Below, piece after piece: positions 44,039 to 57,459 of a stretch of 64,000 bases of DNA. Origin of the DNA: Undaria pinnatifida. Taxonomy: Eukaryota; Sar; Phaeophyceae; Laminariales; Alariaceae. Below the pieces are notes generated by a model that did no database searches, was not told the DNA's origin, and saw only the letters and a program-made list of their open reading frames with translations. Positions within the stretch are counted from its first letter, which is position 1; each line of letters opens with the position of its first letter. The translations under genes and the position numbers were made by a program. The stretch spans positions 7,307,465 to 7,371,464 of the forward strand of contig JABAKD010000027.1 in assembly GCA_012845835.1 (NCBI GenBank). Reading direction: 5' to 3'.

Positions 44039-45047
44039 CTGGGGGGGGGGGGGGGGGCGGGGGCGTTTGTGCCAAGACACGTGCGCAATTGACTCGGTTA
44101 GTACTGCACCAACGTGGGGGGGGGAGGTAAACTAGATGACATTAGTGTGGGCGTGGAATGCTTTTCGCAGTATTGCTATGAAAAAGGTATAATACAAGGC
44201 AAATCATCAGAACATCAGCCGTCGACGCGTCCTCAACTGAGGATTTTATTTCGGATCACCCGCAACAAAAAAACATCATATCTTCCTAGTGGGTAGGGTT
44301 ACACCCAAGTCATTGTATACTACTGCAGTACCAGGTACTACTGTAGCACCAGGTATATAAGGATCGACCTCTTGAGGAACTGCACTTACGTTTTTTCTTC
44401 GGGGGGGGGGGATATTGGGATTAGAGTGGAATCAATCATGTTTGCAGTGGTATTTGTAAGTACAACCGGATAGAGCCTTTCACATGTCGGAGAGCATCAC
44501 CGATCGATCCCCACTTGATTATCCAGGTCTTTCAGGGAAGATCTGTATGGTCTATAGCTCATATTACCAAGCGGGAGCCGTACGATCTGCATGATCTAGC
44601 ACAGATTGTCTGGGTTAGGTCTGTAGTCTGTACATGCATATCCTGCACAGTATCATAACGCCAGATGCAGGCTCTACTGCTGTAGATGATCTAAACTCGC
44701 TTGGCCAGCTAACAGGCGTAAAGCCCGAGACGCCTGCCCATAGTCCCACACCTTCGTTGTCTCGTCAGCACGAAAGACTGACACAGGCGCATGCTTCGAC
44801 AACGTTGACGCTTTTTCAACCGGAAACCCCCTTTTTTTTACAAATTTACTTGAAGTCAGTACAGGGAGGGATTTGGGGCCTCTATAGGGGTTAAGTCGTA
44901 TGGCAAAAGTTCCACCAATACCGCGATGGCGCCCCCGTCCGCACCCACTCGCCTTTCTATCTCTTGCAACCCACAGAACCACGCGTTGCTGATACGCCTA
45001 GGACTGGTCGCCAACATGGACGACTTTGATAATCAATCATAGATATA

Positions 45048-45207
45048 TGTCATACCTACCTGCACACTGAATTTACAGTACGCGACAGCAGCCAAGAGGT
45101 TGAGGGTGAAGAACCATGACCTTTATTGGACCGGGTAGCGTCTTCCCTAACCAGGGGCGCAGAGGGTCGTAGGTAGTACGGCCGTGCGCGGGGGGGCAGA
45201 TGTAACA
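45048..45207 (-). mobile_element. Candidate short solo LTR
   Basis: On the minus strand it starts TGTTACATCTGCC and ends GGTATGACA, with AATAAAGG about half-way. TG...CA ends and a poly(A) signal suit a short LTR, but no target duplication is visible and no partner LTR is in the window. Confidence 0.3.
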
Positions 45208-46929
45208 ACCGCACAGGACAAACGCTCTGAGCACACAACGGATCCGCGCCTATCTCACGTAGTCCAGCCTGTATTATACTAAAGCCTCACACAATAAAAC
45301 AACGGTTGCTAACGTTCTTCGTTACTTGATACTTTTTTCCTCAACATTTTCTTCAGTAAAATGTTTCTTCATCAAAAACGAAAAATACGCAGAGTGGGCC
45401 GGCCGGCGGGCGACCGGGTGGGCGGCCGGTGGAACGACAACACCATGACATCAAGGAACAAATACTCGCATCAAACATTGTTATACTCGCATAAAACATT
45501 GTTGTTGTTCTCACATTAACTCGCACAACAAGTTCGCGGTCACAGGGCAGGCTCCAGTCAGTCTGTCGTGGAAGAACAATCCACGGAAAAAAAAACAAAA
45601 AACAAGAAGTGGTACACGTATATGTCATAGCTAAAGCAAGTCAGGCATAACCAAAGCTCACCGCCTTGTCCCAGACGGTGGTGATCCCTTGAAGGTCGCC
45701 AGCTACGGTGACCGCCGTCTCGTACCACTGCTGCTGGTGTTGCTGTTTCACGAAAAAACACAAACCATAAACAAGCACGGGTGTTGGGCGTAAAAAGTAC
45801 AAACCATAAGCAAGTTTGGGTGTTGTACGTAGGCAGCCGACAACAAGCAGAGTACGAAGACGAAAACGGAAAGAAAAAACTTAAACCGTACAAGGTCAAC
45901 AAGACAAACACACAACAAACAAGCAAACACAGCAGGTCACGCACGTACAGGGGGGGGCGGGGGCGGTACGATTTGAGAGACGGGTGTGTCAGGCCAAGTA
46001 GATTGAAACCGGACTTGCCTTCGAACGGGATGGGTATCACGTAGCTTTTAGTACGCCCGAGTCAAAGCCATTTCACTTCTCTGAAATCGGTGTTCCTTTC
46101 AACTCGAGGTCTCATATATCGTAGACCCCCCTATATCGGTACTTTCATTCCCAAAAAAAAAATCGTATCATGTTTTCGTCAGCCTGTGAACTCGATCGAT
46201 TAGCGCTCAGGTCGATACTCAGCTGTACAAGGTGCGTAGCACCGGTGCTTTGCGGACAAAAGACGGAAAACCTCGGCATCTGTCGCTATCCTTCTTGTAC
46301 AAAGTACCGGGTTCTGGCGCATGGAACTGCTGTAACCATACTGTCAGCCCACACGGCAGAAGTACGAGCTGGGCTGGCCAAAATCAACTTGTTAGTCGCA
46401 TCCCATTTCCTCACGCCGTTTTTTTTCGATTTTGAGCTTAAAACTTGACACGTGCTTCCTAAGAGTATGCCAAAGCGATTCCATACAAGTACTGCTGTTT
46501 TTTAGTGAGTTTTTTTCGTGGACTTGACGTACTTTCGAAAAACAACCAAAAACATTTTCGCCCTGTCAGCTGATGGAAAAAAGCATGAAATTCAAAGGAG
46601 CAGTAGGGCCCTTTTGTACTGAAACCCAAATCGGTAAAGCTCTGTCCTGGGCCAGTATCTACTAGCAGTACATCGGTCCTGGCAGTACATCTCTCCTGGC
46701 TGAGGGAGGTGCTAGGATTCCAGGATATTGGCCATTTACGTACGTCCCACTAAAACGCCTCAGAATACAGCACAAACTCATCCAAACGTGCGGGTAGAGA
46801 AGGGGTTGCCTTTGAGATTCGAGTCAAAATCGACGACTTTTTTAGCTCTAGTGAAGCCAAATCGCGTAAAATCATGCCTCCGGCAGGGCGCCTCCAGCGG
46901 GGCTCCCTTACCAGCCGGGAGGGGGCGAT

Positions 46930-46950
46930 GGTCGCGGCTTTGCCGCGACC
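46930..46950. repeat. Perfect hairpin
   Basis: GGTCGCGGC, loop TTT, GCCGCGACC. Nine-base-pair stem. No function assigned. Confidence 0.7.
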
Positions 46951-47106
46951 AAATCCTAGTTGGATCCAGGCTCCTGGATGCTATCGCAGCCAGGGATCCT
47001 TCTCCTGGCTAGAGCTGCCAGGACATAGCCCTACAAATCGGGCTTCTAACACAGTCGAAAAAAAACAATTTCTTCGACTGAGACTCGACTGGTGGAGTCA
47101 ATAAAG

Positions 47107-47680
47107 TTGTTTCTTGCGACTGGATTTGCCAGTCGACATAATCAGTCAAAAAAGTGTTTTTGCACCCATCCCATCGCTCATCCCATCACAAAACACACCC
47201 AAACGACCACACATCCACACCAAGTACCGCACAGCAGTAACATACAGAGCCGACGCTGGCTTGGCTGCTATCACTGCTGCTGGTTCTGGCCGCAAGTCAG
47301 CGTGGCGCATTCCTAGCTCCGCCCGCCAGCAGCGCGTATCGTACGATCACAGCAGCGCGCGGCATCAATGTTATTTGCCAACAACGGCTACGCCTGCTGT
47401 AGCTGTGGCGCCTCTTGGCTGAGTGCAACGCCACGAACGTTGCTTTGGCGGCTTTCGGCTAAGTCCAACACCACCAGCCCACTTGGACGAGGGTTCGTCG
47501 CGCGCGAAGCACGCGTTGCTCGCGGAGAATGCACGAAGCACAGAGCTTCCAACCGAATTTCGACTGCCAAACAGCAGTACTCTCTCACACCAACCGCCTC
47601 AAGAAAGAGGATAAAAATATAACATCGACTCGACTGGCGACAAGGAGGCCCAAAATAATCCAGTCGCAAAAAAACACCAG
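47107..47680. mobile_element. Possible MITE with GCGACTGGATT ends
   Basis: TTTCTTGCGACTGGATT at the left and an inverted AATCCAGTCGCAAAAAAA at the right bound about 570 bp with no coding signal. Confidence 0.35.
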
Positions 47681-48139
47681 ACGGGAAATGCCCTTTTCAA
47701 CTCACGGATCCGACTGTGTAAGAATTGGCGCAAGGGATCAAATTCATACCAGATAGAGGCCGAACTATGCGATGGTAAGGGTATCGACCGTTTGGCCATG
47801 CCACAAGAGACGTCCACGCCGAATGCCAGCGACATCGTCTTTCGGACTTTTGTACCAGGTATAGATTTAGTGTTGACATTTCAAAAAGAGTTTTATCTTT
47901 ACGTACGTTCTAACGTTGCATTGGTTGGCAATACGCTGCAGGCTCAGCGACACTGCTGTCAAATTTGGAGTTCTAAATACTAAATATTTCCAAACGATTG
48001 AGAAGACTGTCGGCCGAGTTTAAAAGCGATTCAGGATTACCAGGTATTGATCAGGTATGCATTTTTTTTCTTTTTTTCACACATATCTACTTTCCAGCTT
48101 CTGGACAAGCCGTGGTCACAAGTGTCGTCCCTTTCCCCC

Positions 48140-48372
48140 GGTTCTTTTGCCTTCAATTTTTATCGCGCATAAGGTTCAGCAATCCCACTGCTCGTCGATA
48201 TTTCATCGAGTGTTGCCAACTCACGCTCTCGCGCTTTCCGCAAGTCAATTTGTGCACCAGAAAAAGTCCCCACGAATTTACCCGAGTATGCACTCGGGGG
48301 GATTCGAACTCACGAAACTGACCTATACCAGGCTCGAGGATAACCTGATGCGCCACCGGGGCGACCGGTGTA
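48140..48372 (-). mobile_element. tRNA-derived SINE, copy 2
   Basis: On the minus strand a tRNA-like head carries an A box GTGGCGCATCAGG and, about 50 bases on, a B box GAGTTCGAATCC. A body then follows with GAGAGCGTGAGTTGGCAA and ATATCGACGAGCAGTGGG. Pol III boxes plus a shared body at 16930-17165 support a SINE rather than a functional tRNA; the acceptor stem does not pair. Confidence 0.6.
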
Positions 48373-49703
48373 TATATACATACCAGGTACCAGGTACCTG
48401 GTATTGACCTGGTATTGTACCGGTATGATATTTTATAACAATTGAAAAACGTCAGCTGTGAGTACGACGGATTGATACTAATAAAAAAAAATGATACCTG
48501 GTATGTGTTACGATAGGCAGCGGTGTGAAACAGCTCTACGGGCCGTTTTCACGAACGAGGCTGGGGCTACCGGCCGTTTTTACGAACGAGGCTGTTTTGT
48601 GAAGATGAGAGTGCAGCCGAAGCTTCCTATTCAAAGCTTCCACGCCCACCGCAACAACGCGGCCACGCCCGGCCGGGCCACGCTCGACCCGAGCGCGGAA
48701 CGATAGTTAGCACAAAGCATTCATCTACGGCGGTGTTGGTTGCGAGGACCAAAGCTGACAGCTGACCGATCCTTGATTGTGTTTGAAATCGAAGAACAAA
48801 TGCTGGGTCTGCCTCTGCCTTCGGAGAGCTTGCCAGGCAATCAAAACGCAGAAAAACCACGCACCATTTTGGATTCAAATTTAAGGACCGTTTAAATTAT
48901 AGTATTAATACAAAACGATCATTATATTTCCGTACATAGCCGTCCGAACCAAAGCCATGAAACAACGAAACGAACGTACGACTGCTGTCGTCGCAAGGTG
49001 ATAAAGCATCAATAATGGCTAGTGCATACCATGCTATGCTCCCCGCCACCAGTGGTGATCGCAGAAGAAACGGAAGACGGCGAGGCACGCCCATCTTCTG
49101 GCCTATGATGGTCATACGGTGCCCCGACCCGTGGGGCATACTGCTGTTGTCGTGGTTGATTGGATGCGCCCGGCGTCGCCATGATCTCTCCGCGGCCCCC
49201 TCCTCACGTGTGTCGTGGTGTTGCGCACAGAAATAGTCGAGATTGGAAACCGGGTGAGGCAGGAGGCCTGCCCACGGGGGAGCAATACGCTGCTCGAAAC
49301 AAACAGGCAGGCCCAGGAGGGTTTACTGGTCTTTCGCAGCCTCTGTACGCTGTTCTGCGCTCTACGTTGTGGCGACGAGGTCATCTTTGGTATAGCTTCG
49401 GCGTCGCGTTTCCCCGAAGCATGCATGCCTGCGTTGTATATGGAAACCTCTCCTCTCGATTCTCGATCTCGATCTCGAGAGCAACCCTCTCACACGAGCT
49501 CAGTAAGTGCAGAGTTGACGGCTATGTCTTGGTCGTCCGCTATTGGGAGGCTGAGGCCAAAGACGGTATGGTCGGCCTTGGCGAGACCGGGGTCTGCTAT
49601 TATGGTTGGCCGACAACCTTCTGCACAGGGAGGGGGCTTGGGAGCAGCCTTGGCAGGCAACAACTGTGCCCATCGCCGTTCGTCGGGTGGTGAGCTTGTG
49701 ACC

Positions 49704-52700
49704 ATGGCAGACACGCTAGGGCAGTGCCGCGGCATGGCCACCAGCAACTCCAGGCACAAGAAGGTCCTCAAGATGGCGAAGGGGTGAGTGAGCCTGCTGT
49801 GTTGCTAAGCTGATGTGGATGCTATCTAAACTTGGTTCACACAATGTTCTACCTTTAGACGGCGATGCAGCTACACTGGCAGCTGTGATACATACGCGAA
49901 TCATATCCCAGGTACCAATGTGGACGGTAATTTAAGAAACGTTTGATATCTGCATATATAATTAAATGCTCCTTATATTTACGTCTGTAGAGGTAAGTCA
50001 TCGTATATGACCACGTCCAGAGAGTCCGGGGGTAGGCATGGCTGCCCACGCGCGACGATGCATGATGACGACTGGATATTCGGAGACCCGAACCCCGCGG
50101 TTCAGATGGAGTCGCTGGAGGGCGCGTTCATGACGACCGTGCCCGTCCCGAATGTCCCCGCTGTACACGCAGGCGGTCTCGCGTCCATGCGCGCCGATTA
50201 CGACGAGTCGATGTTCAGAGACCCCGACCGCGTGGTACAGATGGAATTTGCTGGAGGACGTGTTGAGGACTGCCGAACGTCTCCCGAATATCCCTGTTAC
50301 ATTCGCAGGTAGTCTCGTTCCGACCTCGTATTTCAGATGAAATCGCTGCGACTGTGTTTGGGACTGCCGTGCCTCTCCCGAGTGTCCCTGCCAGGCACAC
50401 GGGTTTGCGCCCAAGCGCGACGAGGACGATGACTACATATGTTCGGAGATCCCAAACCCCGTGTTTCAGATAAAATCGCTGGAGGGCGTGTTCACCACTG
50501 CCGTGCCTCTTCCGAATATCCCTTCTACATTAGCAGGCGGTCTCGCGCCCACGCGCGACGGTGACGACGGCTGCATGTTCGGAATCCCGGATCCATGGTT
50601 CAGATTGAAAGGCTCGGGGGCATGTTCAGGACTGCCGAGTCTCTCCCAACTGTCCCTGCTACACGCAGGCCTAGATCCAGCGACAGTCGGGAAGGGCACG
50701 GTTGTCCGAAACACGCCCCCCAGCAACTCAATCTGAATTACGAGTTTTGGATCTCCCAAGATGGAGTCGTCGTCGTCGTCGTCGCGCGTGAGCGGCGATG
50801 CCGTCTTCGACGTCGCTACTTGTAGAGACGTCGGTGGCCTGGCTTGTTTCCTTCCACGAAGTATTTCCCCCATGGTCTTCCTATTTTGGGGGGGGCAATC
50901 CACTCCTTCAAACATACCGGTGCGAGCCCGTTTCACAGGGGAACCCGAGCCGCCAGCCATCCTATAGTGAAGTGCCGCTCTTTGGTCGTAGCCGGCTTTT
51001 GATTCTCCCTACGACACCGTCAGGACCAGCTGGCAGACGACGCAGGAGAGCAGAGTGCGCCTCAACTGCATATGCTGTAGGTGATATTGTGTTCCCGCAA
51101 GCGAAAGCCTCCAGGGCTGATCGAACGGTAAACATAAGGCTAACACGTGACAGGGATAGGAAGTAGTGCAGTGTTCAGGTAGAGACGCGGGTGCGTCACT
51201 AAAGTTGTACAGCAGTTGTGCGAAAGGCGCACCATTTTTATTTTTTTACGTGTTTTCAACCCCCCTCCATCAGTACCGTGAGCAGACACACGTGTACCTT
51301 GGAATTGGTTAGAAACCTACCAATGCCAGAGAGTATATCCTGCAGCCGTATCGCCCCCTCCCTCGCTTGTTCCTTTGCCAACTCACCGCCCACCCAGACA
51401 TGCACCCACCCACCCACCCACCCATCCCCACCGCCCGCTCTCAAAACCGCCTGCTCTCAAAACAATACACAATCGCGCGATGCCGGAAGGTACCGTGGGA
51501 GGAGCAAAAGCGTGTTCAAAATCGCGATCCAGAAGGTGGAGAAGGCTCTTCAGCAGGCCTACCGAGACAGAAAGGTGCGCACACCTGGGACAACAATTGT
51601 ATACCACTCTGTCGGGAAAATGTAAGGACCGTTTTAGTAATCGTGCCGAACGGACCTTACGCTTCCAGACATGACGTGTGTGGTAGCTCGTGTTTACGGC
51701 AGAGCGAAGCCTCGGCTGCATGCTGCTGCCACACGGTCTGCCTGTCCGCTGCTTTCTTTTTGCAATTCTTGCACGATTTGGATCGCCAAGCGCTCGTCCC
51801 AGCCAGTGGCCTTGCGCCCGTCATACCAGCTTCGGACGGCAAATGTTGACTGACCACCAACTATGTCGAAGCTTAATATGTTGCGACGATCTTCCGCATA
51901 GCTGATATGATTTTCGATTCTCCAACCTGTAGGTTCCATCCCACCGTATTTTCGCGATGTGATCGCCGTCCAAGGTCTCGATTTGCCCCCGGCCGGAAAC
52001 CGTTGCAATAAAAAAACTCTTGCTGTTCTGGTCGGCGTCTCTGTGCATGCGTGGCAAGTAAACTTTTTTTCAGTATTGTGGGTCTGTGCTGCCGTGCCCC
52101 TTTCAGCGCCATGGCTTGTCTTTCCCCCCTCCCCGCAGAATATGAAAAACATGAGTCTGGCGTGACTTGATTGCTGTGTCTCAACTTTGCCCCGTTTCCT
52201 TTCTTTAATGCCTGCAGAACAAGAAGAGGGATTTCCGCAGGCTGTGGATAGAGCGGATCAACGCGGGGGTTCGTCAGCACGGCATACCGTACTCGGTGTT
52301 TGTCAACAAGGCCAAGAAGGCCGACGTGGATTTGAATCGAAAGGTGTGTGATACTATGAGACCGCGCCGCCCTCCCTCCACTCGAAGGTGGAACGGAAGC
52401 ACCGACCCCCCCTCCCCTCCCCCACGACATTGATCAACAAGCATAGTAAAGGAAGAAAACTCATTGAATCACCGAAATAAAAACCACACTAGTGGACGCG
52501 AAAATGACGAAATAACCGACATTCTGCGTTGTAAATTGCCGACAGTCTGCCTTTTGCCGCACAACAATCAGAAAGCACAGAAAAATCACGTCAACCCCCC
52601 CCAAAAAACAAATCCCGCCCTTCAGCTGCTTCCAGGGTTGGCTGGCTCCGTCCCTCTTTTTTTTTCGTTTGTGTTTGTTGTCAATCTCGGCCCATGCGCT

Positions 52701-54639
52701 TCTACGTTGGTACGCCGCCTGAAGTGAAACCCTCGCCTGGACGCAGACACAGACATACATAAAACGAAATAGTGATGTATGGCGTTGTTGTTATTGTTGT
52801 TCCTGCTGCAATTTTCGTGCGTTGTCTTTGTCTGTGAAATTTTGGGTGCACGGTCCTGGGACGATTCGGTCCCGTTTTCGCCGTGGGTAGCGGGGGTTGG
52901 GTGCCACAACTGTTTTGCGCGCTTTTGTATCCCTTCCCCATGCCTACCGTCGAGTGGGTTAGCCCCGTGGAAAACAGACAATATCGAATAGGACTGATTT
53001 TGCGTGTTGAAGAAGCAACACAGCCCGTCGCGTTTCACACTTACGCGATAAGTCAACCGCGCTCCGAAAAATGGTCTCACACAGCGTATCATACCCGTGC
53101 ACGCGCTCAATTTTTTATAGAAGCGATGATTTTTCTTCGGCTCTTGGTCGCTTCTTGTTGTCCATGACAAGGAGTGGGATCGGATTCTTGAACACCGTTG
53201 AGAACTGCATGCTGTGATATCCATATCACCTCGGGTGCCGCCGACTCGCCGACCATTTTGCGCTACAACCGGAGATTACATACATGGCCTTGAAGGTTAA
53301 GGCGATGTGTGGGAGAAGCATATGTTGATGTGGACGGGTCTTGAAAAAAGCGGTTTCTGAATTCTCGGGTTCTCGTTTGAAAACGATGATTTGCTGGCCG
53401 TACCAGCGTCTACCAGTCACCGATACACAAATTCGTTGCTGTCAATTGTCTTGGCGGTTGTAGCGTGACCCCCCCCCTCCTATTAAGACTACGATCGTGC
53501 TTGATAACAGAGAGTTGCGAAAAAAATGGAAAACAAAGTGAAGATGCTCAGGGACGGTTGCTCATGGTTGCGTGCTTCCAGGATTTTTAATTTGAAAATA
53601 TTAAAAAGACAAAAAGGCTCAGGGGCTCTTCGCCGTGCTCTACAGAGAGCTCGGAACGTAAGACCTGCGCTTGGTATGCAACGAGCTTCGAGCTTCCTGC
53701 CGATCTACCACACACGGTGCTCGACCACTTTTCGCTGCGACCTGCTCCCTCCGCCTCTCTAACCCAATTTCGCAATGGCCAGATGTCGTCGCCTTCCTCC
53801 TTGCTGTCACCCAGCTCGAGGTTGCGTTGCTTACTTAGCTATTTGCGTTGCGTCGGGAGCACAGCGGCACCCACCTCCCCTCCTCTCATCTTGCCTGCCT
53901 GGATTGAACCTGCTGTGCTGCTTTCACTGCCGCAGCAGTATCACCAAGCGACGACTCGTTGGAGTTGACACGCCCTGATACTCTACGCTTTGGCAGCGAG
54001 TGGGCGTCCGCCCCGGCAACCCTCCTCACCGTGACCCAGCTTCAGAGGCTGCTTGTCACACTTGTTTCTCTCCTACTCGTACGAGTACTAAAAAATATCT
54101 GCCTGCTGAGATTAATTGTAAAACACTGCTTCTAATTTCGTTTCCACAGCGTCACGAAATCACTCCTGATTCAAGGAGATGGCGAGCCCTGCCATGCTAC
54201 GAATTGGTGGCGAGTCAGCGTTCGTTTTTGTAGTGGTGCAGGCAACCTTATACCGTGTGTGCTCTGTATCCTGACCATCACCAATTGCAGTTTGTTGCTC
54301 GGGGTTGGGAGCTATTTTTGAACCCCTTCCCCCTTAGCAAGCAGGGTGCTCATGTATGTTTTAGCCGTCAACGTATTTTATGCCGCTAGCTTCGACAAAC
54401 CCTGAGCAATGCTACCCCTGACCCTCTCATTTTTTCATATTATCTTTTTCCGCAACTCGCTAATGACCCCCCCCCCCCCCTCTCTCCTCGCGTTCTCATG
54501 CTCCCTCTCACCATTTTTGCTTTGTCCTGACACCTTTTTTTTGGTGGATAAGGTTCTGGCCGAGATGGCGGTGACTGAGCCGTACAGCTTCCGCGCCGTG
54601 GTCGAAACTGTGAAGGCAAAGGGATCCTCTCAAACATAG
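49704..54639 (+). CDS. mrpl20: Mitochondrial large-subunit ribosomal protein bL20 (nuclear gene)
   Basis: Exons: 49704-49783, 51490-51574, 52218-52343, 54553-54639 (TAG at 54637). The spliced product is 125 residues, or 115 from the second in-frame ATG at 49734; bacterial L20 is about 117. Family signatures in order: [82 protein letters not shown]. bL20 binds 23S-type rRNA early in large-subunit assembly. Brown algal plastids usually encode their own L20, so a nuclear copy points to mitochondria; the closest resemblance I recall is to plant mitochondrial L20. Donors are GTGAGT, GTGCGC and GTGTGT. No obvious presequence is visible. Introns are large (1.7, 0.6 and 2.2 kb) for so short a protein, and the first holds a tandem array. 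Confidence 0.85.
50030..50800. repeat. 133-bp tandem array with an inverted terminal unit
   Basis: A TTCAGATGGAGTCGCTGGAG-like word recurs at about 50102, 50237, 50334, 50467 and 50600 (spacings about 135, 97, 133, 133). The last unit, about 50690-50800, is inverted. The first two units keep one reading frame. Located in intron 1 of the bL20 gene. Confidence 0.8.
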
Positions 54640-55919
54640 CGCCACTCCCGAGGGTTAGGACAGGATTTACTTGCAGGCACGAGCCTGTTGGAGAATACCT
54701 CGTTTAGGACACTACTACACCGGTTTTAGTGTTGTTTGGGATTTCAGTGTTAAGGTTAGGGTTATCTATAGCCCCCCCCAACAAAAATGACGGGGGCAAC
54801 ACTAAAACCAGTGTGTAGTGTTTTGACTCGCGGTTTTTTCTCACACGCTAGAGTCTATGAATTGTTGCGCCAGTGGTTTAGAGCAACGCCCACACTAATG
54901 CTCTTGAGTGCCCTCGCGGTCGAACTGCGAAAGTGCGTCTCAGTCTGCATTGTGGCGGTCGAGTTGCATAGGCGGCGACTCTCGTTTACAGCGCGTGTTT
55001 CAACAGGATGGGAATTCCACGAGCTCAACGATGGCGTGACGGTGCGTCTCCGATAACTTTCTAAAACTGCCTTTGATATGGTGATAGAGCCATGCGCGAT
55101 AAGGGGGTAGGGCTATGCTCTCAACAAAGCCAGCTGCTTGCGTTATGATTGTGCGATGAGTGCTTGATCGCAAACTGCACCGCTTGAAGGTCTTGCAGCG
55201 TAGTGCTAGTTGCTGCGGAAGAACGCCTGACGAGCGACTGTGGATACGGTCCGAAGAGGGGAGCAGGGGGGGGGGGTACAGGGAGCTCCAACTAGGATGC
55301 TCGAAATTATCTTTGGCAATTTGGGGACTGCCTGCGACAATCTGTATCGCGGCGTAGTCTCGAATAGGATCGTGGCGCGGAGTTCATGAACCGCAAGGAA
55401 AAGCACCCTATGCTTATGTGCGAATTTACGCCGGGCGTTGCCCATTCCCCCTTAAAACTTCTGGAATCCATAAAAAACAACCAAAACAATGACAAGTGCG
55501 ACCTAATCAATCGTTTTGTGTGAATGCACAGCAGTGCAAGTTGTGTCATGCTGCGACAACCGTGTCCTGTAGCTTCTTGCATCGTTGTCGTTTGGTAACT
55601 AAACCGATCATTAGCTAACCAAGAAGGGGCCGATGGTGTAATCGCCATGTTTGGTCGTCACTTTTTCCCTATGAGGTTCCAAAAGGATTATGATTGGGTA
55701 AAATAAATCCAAAACGCTAGTTTTCAGTGGCACATAACATTTCCTGTCCGCGACATCTGGAGTTTTTGCCCAGCGAGCGTTCAAAATGGGCCTCACTTTT
55801 GTGTATGATTCAATATATATGTGTCGGTCCGTCCGTCTGCCAGATATACTAGCACGCCGACGGACGTCTGTCCCCCCCTCAAAAAAGCCGAAACAATTTT
55901 TTTTATGCCCATACCGCGA

Positions 55920-56960
55920 TGACGATATATAACTGATGCACACACCAGCGGCCGAGTGTTGTTGCAGCCCCGGGGCACCGGGAAGGGACGGGGAATCATG
56001 CGTATGGAAGGCGCACACGCTATCGCCGAACCGTGACCGGGGTGCCCGCTTTGTACCGACAACTATGCGCCCGGCAGGGGGGGTGTGGCAGGGCGGTGGG
56101 GCCAGGGTTTACTTTGATGTTTGGCACTTGCCCAGAGCAATCAGTACCACGCGGAAGGCCTATCTGCACGGGCGGGGGTCCAGCTGTGTGAAGGATGCAC
56201 ACGCCATTAACGAGCCGTAACCGGGATGCGCGCTTTGGACCGACGATAGTTATGCGTCAGACACGATGGATTTTGAGGTGCCGGGGCGTCGGGAAGGGGC
56301 GCAGGATCCATCATGAGGAAAACGTAAACGCAGTTGCTGGGCCGTGACCGTGATGCCCGCTTTGCATCAATGATATATAATCGTTGCGCAGAGGGGGTGT
56401 TGCAACGCGGTGGGACTTGGGTTTAATTTGATTCGTGGAGATTGCCCGGACCTGTACCACGCGGAGGGTATATCTGTATGGGTTGGGATCTAGCTATCGA
56501 TAAACTCCCGCATTACGCATTTAGGGGCAGGCAGAAGTGTGCCTGGCGACGAATTGCGTCCGTTGTGTGTGGCAAACCTTCTACGAGACGGGGGTTTCTC
56601 AACAGCTACATCCCCGCCCATACAGATAGACCCTCCGCGTGGTGCTGGTCCCGATAATCGCCACGCATCAAAGTAACACTGGCCCCACCGCACTGCAACA
56701 CCCCCCTGCCCGACGCATAGCTATTTTTGATCCAGAGAGGGCACGCCCGCCATGGTCTGGTAACGTATGCGTGCACCATCCCCACGGCTTTCCGACCCCC
56801 CAATGCTGCAACACCCCGCCTACTCCGCGCATAACTCTCGTCGACCCAAAACAGGTATCCCGGTCACGGCCCGATAATGGCGTGTTCACCTTCCGTACAC
56901 CGGGTCTCTCGTCCCTGCGCGGCGCCCTAGCGCCGCAACAACTGTGGATCGTAAGTCTTG
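55920..56960. repeat. Direct and inverted repeat cluster
   Basis: Units containing ACCGGGGTGCCCGCTTTG recur at about 56037, 56221 and 56348. Inverted units with CCCCACCGCACTGCAACACC follow at 56600-56900. No gene is seen between the bL20 stop and 57.4 kb apart from this. Confidence 0.65.
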
Positions 56961-57459
56961 GGACCTCCGAGCAGACTGTGACACCAACTCCGTCGAGATA
57001 GAGACGCTGCTGTTGATGGGTGCTTTGCTGTGCGTATGCAAGACCGCGCATGTAGCTAGCCGTGGAGATTTGGTCGTCGTGGGTGCTGAGTCTTCTTTGG
57101 GTATCGTGACTGGCATAAGATCTTATTGAAAGTTGGCGTAGCACGCAAAGACATCGCGATGTTGATCAAAGGGAAGACCAGACCAACCAAGGAAACAGCC
57201 GACACGGCAACCTCTCCTGTATCCTGCGCTTCCTTTCACGCTTTACGCGCAGGCATCCTGGATTAGATTATTGATGAGTTCCATATGACAAATGAAGACC
57301 TCTACAGTCTTTTATTCTCGCCGGCAGAAATGGCCGGCTTCCTTCCTTGTACCAGGATGATACGGAAACCAGCGGAAAAAGAAAGAACCCCCTACACCGC
57401 GAGCCAGCTGGTGTCCAAATACAACAAGGCCGCAGACGAGGTCGTCCGCTAGCATAGTG

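Larger units (their letters stand above)
44081..49703. other. Gene-poor interval
   Basis: I see no supportable gene. It holds the SINE, a candidate solo LTR, hairpins, repeated TACCAGGTA words (44310-48430) and a foldback unit at 44815-44895. Open frames here lack coding composition and splice context. The coding-like composition at 49215-49703 just before bL20 could be an upstream exon or a transposon trace. Confidence 0.5.

Noticed and set aside
49215-49703. Continuous open frame upstream of the bL20 start
   Set aside because: In frame with bL20, but far too long for the family and without its motifs; the two ATGs at 49704 and 49734 have better context. An upstream exon cannot be excluded.
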